Source: a virus. Taken from it: a DNA stretch of 43,899 nucleotides. Every line of letters begins with the position of its first letter. The first letter of the stretch is position 1. The translations under genes and the position numbers were made by a program. Shown piece after piece: positions 41,685-43,899 of this stretch. The notes below the pieces were generated by a model, which was not told where the DNA came from, did no database searches, and worked only from the letters and a program-made list of their open reading frames with translations. The DNA lies in IMG/VR virus record IMGVR_UViG_3300017779_000024, positions 1 through 43,899 of that record; one strand, 5' to 3'.

Positions 41685-41696
41685 AACCAATAAAAA

Positions 41697-41864
41697 ATGA
41701 AGAAAGTTATCAAACAACTAGAGCAAGAAGTTACATTGTTGAATGACGTTTTGAATATCCCCAAACAAACAGGAGTGCTTCTGTCGAGTCATCAACAAAA
41801 ATTGTTAGAGCAAATGATATCGGAAAAGGAGCACACGATTAGAATGTTAACAATGCAAGATTAA
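41697..41864 (+). CDS. Small coiled-coil protein of unknown function
   Basis: A 55-residue protein (MKKVIKQLEQEVTLLNDVLNIP) that is helical throughout. AAACCAATAAAAA directly before the ATG. No motif recognised. Confidence 0.6.
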   Translation: MKKVIKQLEQEVTLLNDVLNIPKQTGVLLSSHQQKLLEQMISEKEHTIRMLTMQD

Positions 41865-41876
41865 AACCAATAAGAA

Positions 41877-42023
41877 ATGAATACATTAAAAATACAAGCG
41901 CTCGTAAACGAATTAGCTAGCCGCACGATAGACGATGAGCGCAATCACTTTGAAGAGTGCGACTGTCCAAGCGACCACACATACCTTATCCTAGATGAAT
42001 TAGTAAAACTTGTAAACCAATAA
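41877..42023 (+). CDS. Small protein of unknown function
   Basis: A 48-residue protein, MNTLKIQALVNELASRTIDD, with HFEECDCPSDH in the middle, a possible metal-binding Cys/His group, and a stop inside the leader motif of the next gene (…VNQ, TAA). The leader AAACCAATAAGAA abuts its own ATG. Confidence 0.6.
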   Translation: MNTLKIQALVNELASRTIDDERNHFEECDCPSDHTYLILDELVKLVNQ

Positions 42024-42026
42024 GAA

Positions 42027-42170
42027 ATGAAAAAGATAATGGGATTAGAGCGACACAGATACGCTCCTGAACTTAATAGATTATGGTACACTGACAATAC
42101 TTACGATAGTGTACCTCAATGTACAACGCTTGAGCAAGCAGAAAACTATGTAGCAAATAAAACTAATTAA
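42027..42170 (+). CDS. Small protein of unknown function
   Basis: A 47-residue protein, MKKIMGLERHRYAPELNRLWY and then TLEQAENYVANKTN. Leader AAACCAATAAGAA directly before the ATG. No motif recognised. Confidence 0.6.
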   Translation: MKKIMGLERHRYAPELNRLWYTDNTYDSVPQCTTLEQAENYVANKTN

Positions 42171-42171
42171 T

Positions 42172-42321
42172 ATGAAGAAATTAATCATTATCAGAATCGC
42201 TAGACTTATCAGAAAAAAAGTTTACGTTGCAAAGAATATGAAGCTAAAACACATAAACTATATGTATCAGTACAACTACTTCAGACTGCTAAAGTCTTAC
42301 CTCAGAGTGCTAATGCTATAA
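42172..42321 (+). CDS. Small very basic protein of unknown function
   Basis: A 49-residue protein, MKKLIIIRIARLIRKKVYVAK, then Tyr-rich and Lys/Arg-rich sequence ending SYLRVLML. Amphipathic and strongly positive, with degenerate leader AAACTAATTAAT before the ATG. It could bind nucleic acid or membrane. Confidence 0.55.
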   Translation: MKKLIIIRIARLIRKKVYVAKNMKLKHINYMYQYNYFRLLKSYLRVLML

Positions 42322-42331
42322 ACTAATAGAT

Positions 42332-42961
42332 ATGAAACAATTTACAGAAACACAAAAGCTAGTGTATGCTATGCTTATGGAAAACACAGGCACTCACATG
42401 TGTGATAGTGGAGGAGCAAATGGTAGAATGTGGCAACGCAATCAAGCCAAGACCATTAAGGACTTTGACGATGAATTAGAGGCAACGATTGAGAAGTCTG
42501 AATGGACTGACAAAGATGGGAAGGTACACACCGAATACGAGCGCACCGTTTCAGTATTTCACTACCTAAGCGAACTTGAATCCGATCACGTTTGCGATAA
42601 GTTCAACGAGTTAAACACTGACTGCAAAGATTGGGATGGTGATTTTGCTTGGGGTGTATCTCAAGCAGGTGCTGACTTCCTTGAGTTAATCAATATGGAA
42701 AGCAAATACCAATTCAATACTTACAACGGGGATAGCGACCTGTCTCAAGTGTTGCAAGGTTCGTGGCTAGAGATGGATGGTGAGACGTACCTACTCTTGC
42801 AAATACATGGAGGTGCGGATGTGAGAGGCGGTTATACCGATGCTAAACTATTCAAACCAAGTGATGATTGGATAATACACCCGTACTTACAAGAGTACAT
42901 TGATAGTGATGAAATTGAAGAAGAATACGAATTATACCATGAAGAAAACCAATCAACATGA
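42332..42961 (+). CDS. Conserved phage protein of unknown function
   Basis: A 209-residue acidic protein. NTGTHMCDSGGANGRMWQRNQ (about residues 18-38) is a signature I know from unnamed proteins in phages of several hosts, as part of a domain that also contains HYLSELESDHVCDKFNELN. The function is not known. Preceded by AAACTAATAGAT and coupled to the next gene by ATGA. It is the longest gene of the rightward array in view. Confidence 0.72.
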   Translation: MKQFTETQKLVYAMLMENTGTHMCDSGGANGRMWQRNQAKTIKDFDDELEATIEKSEWTDKDGKVHTEYERTVSVFHYLSELESDHVCDKFNELNTDCKDWDGDFAWGVSQAGADFLELINMESKYQFNTYNGDSDLSQVLQGSWLEMDGETYLLLQIHGGADVRGGYTDAKLFKPSDDWIIHPYLQEYIDSDEIEEEYELYHEENQST

Positions 42962-43194
42962 AAACATTTGAAATAGAAGTGGTGCGTTCATACACTACCA
43001 CAATCGAGGTAAATCTACCTGACACCTATACGCCGTCAGACGTTGAAAGAATAACGATAGGCGACTCTTTAGGCAAGTTAGACGGCTTGTATACTGAAAA
43101 CGAGGCGTACTATGAGATATGGGATAAGCTAGGCGAGGCAGAACTTGAGCAATGCGATACCGATATGCAATCAGTAAAAGTAAAGAAACTATGA
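42958..43194 (+). CDS. Small acidic protein of unknown function
   Basis: A 78-residue protein with beta-rich start MKTFEIEVVRSYTTTIEVNLPD and an acidic middle. It overlaps the genes on both sides by 4 bases (ATGA). No motif recognised. Confidence 0.62.
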   Translation: MKTFEIEVVRSYTTTIEVNLPDTYTPSDVERITIGDSLGKLDGLYTENEAYYEIWDKLGEAELEQCDTDMQSVKVKKL

Positions 43195-43454
43195 AGTACG
43201 CTAGACAATGCTCAGTAACGGGCGAAGGAATGAATGAAGGATACCTTGTGCATGATGATACATGTGTAAAGTATGAGAAAGACCTTATTACCCTTATACG
43301 TTCTTGGGGAGACAAGGAATTTAACTCTGCGTCAGACGAGTATATCTTAGATGAGAGTTACGGATTAGAAGAATACTTTTGGACTGCATGGGAAGACGAG
43401 AGCGAGTACCAATACGAAGAAGTGAATGGAAAACTAATTGAAATAAACCAATAA
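43191..43454 (+). CDS. Small conserved phage protein
   Basis: An 87-residue acidic protein starting MKYARQCSVTGEGMNEGYLVHDD; the ATG at 43191 is preferred over an upstream in-frame one at 43152, because it gives the ATGA coupling. The CxVTGEGMNEG beginning, with later DESYGLEEYFWTAWED, is shared by uncharacterised proteins in Bacteroidota phages. Confidence 0.7.
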   Translation: MKYARQCSVTGEGMNEGYLVHDDTCVKYEKDLITLIRSWGDKEFNSASDEYILDESYGLEEYFWTAWEDESEYQYEEVNGKLIEINQ

Positions 43455-43464
43455 AATATACATC

Positions 43465-43722
43465 ATGAAATCATTACTAATCAAATCAAAACTATTCGGG
43501 GACTTAGTGATACCCGCAGGCGACTTCGAAGAGAGCAGAGATATATGGGATAGCTTATGCCCATACATAGACATCAACGTATTCGGTGATGTACTCTTAA
43601 AGAACGGAGAGGATTTTGGCATACAAGCTAACATATACCCCGTAAAGGACGGACTAATATGTACTGACAGAGAACTCGAAGTTATAGAAAACGTAGAACT
43701 AATTGTAGACTTAACATCATGA
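43465..43722 (+). CDS. Small protein of unknown function
   Basis: An 85-residue protein, MKSLLIKSKLFGDLVIPAGDFEESRD, alternating beta and acidic parts. Preceded by AAACCAATAAAA with an 8-base gap. It overlaps the next gene by 4 bases. No motif recognised. Confidence 0.6.
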   Translation: MKSLLIKSKLFGDLVIPAGDFEESRDIWDSLCPYIDINVFGDVLLKNGEDFGIQANIYPVKDGLICTDRELEVIENVELIVDLTS

Positions 43723-43899
43723 AAAGATTCAAACAATCAAGCATTGACTACATCGTCAATCAAGACTATACACGAGAGCAACTAGCAGAGCAACTTGTTG
43801 AAGCTAGATACCATTCATCAAAATACCAAGCAGAGGCAGAGTGGTTAGATGAACTAGCCTCACACTACCGAGACAATCAAGGTGATGGTGACTATGGAA
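43719..43899 (+). CDS. Small helical protein (partial, runs off the window)
   Basis: The ATG at 43719 overlaps the stop of the gene before (TCATGA). Sixty residues are in view, MKRFKQSSIDYIVNQDYTRE and then a long helix (AEQLVEARYHSSKYQAEAEWLDELASHY) that suggests a coiled coil. The stop lies beyond position 43899. Function unknown. Confidence 0.55.
   Translation, partial: MKRFKQSSIDYIVNQDYTREQLAEQLVEARYHSSKYQAEAEWLDELASHYRDNQGDGDYG

Larger units (their letters stand above)
41453..43456 (+). repeat. Repeated leader AAACCAATAAGAA before rightward genes
   Basis: Forms of AAACCAATAAGAA abut the ATG at 41453-41465, 41684-41696, 41864-41876 and 42014-42026. Degenerate forms stand at 42160-42171, 42320-42331 and 42946-42957, and one with a longer gap at 43445-43456. 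In several cases the stop codon TAA of the gene before is inside the motif. It seems to be the standard leader of this array. Confidence 0.8.

Noticed and set aside
43152-43190. Longer start for the 87-residue conserved protein
   Set aside because: The upstream ATG lies inside the previous gene; the ATG at 43191 gives the usual ATGA overlap and the family-typical start.

Overview
The window is part of a double-stranded DNA phage genome that infects a marine-type Bacteroidota host, most likely a flavobacterium. The phage identity rests on a complete virion set: large terminase, portal, scaffold, HK97-type major capsid protein, connector or ring proteins, a very large tail-tube/stabilization protein, internal virion proteins and fibres. 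Gene order, the long portal with a Gln-rich tail, and the style of the capsid and terminase proteins resemble crAss-like podoviruses and their marine relatives such as Cellulophaga podophages. That placement is by recognition, not by a search. The host call rests on a protein with a C-terminal type IX secretion (T9SS) sorting domain (a system found only in Bacteroidota), on TAnnTTTG-type -7 boxes, and on the near absence of Shine-Dalgarno sites.

Layout. From 39854 down to position 1 almost everything is on the minus strand. In transcription order it runs: small unknown genes (39854-36551); a fibre-like protein, three small unknowns, a tandem GroES-like protein, a zinc-ribbon protein and TerL (36097-31495); portal, fibres and an envelope-directed cassette (31457-21465); the head module with scaffold and capsid protein (21411-17485); an AT-hook-like protein; connectors, tail tube and internal virion/ejection proteins (16474-1, the last one running off the window). 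The exact 9-mer TATATTTGC stands just upstream of the first gene of five of these blocks and is a good candidate late-promoter core. Two intrinsic terminators bracket the gene that follows the head module.

Four features break the minus-strand pattern or stand out. A plus-strand winged-helix-like regulator (36127-36558) is divergent from the fibre gene. A plus-strand exported small protein (36890-37237) has its own promoter and looks like a moron. An 860-bp gene-free region (39855-40714) carries a DnaA-box match, TGTTAA/TTAACA repeats, a 14-bp direct repeat, dyads and a bidirectional terminator hairpin. It separates the minus-strand genes from an early-type plus-strand array (40715 to the right edge) of small genes, many preceded by the same A-rich leader, AAACCAATAAGAA, abutting the ATG.

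The most unusual part is the envelope cassette at 21788-25882, inside the portal operon and joined by stop/start overlaps: a 738-residue Cys-rich T9SS cargo protein, a 49-residue linker ORF, an outer-membrane beta-barrel-like protein, a membrane-plus-coiled-coil (holin-like) protein and an exported thioredoxin-fold protein without the CxxC active site. Together with the moron this suggests that the phage remodels the surface or periplasm of its infected host late in infection. Both window edges cut genes, so the genome is larger than what is shown.
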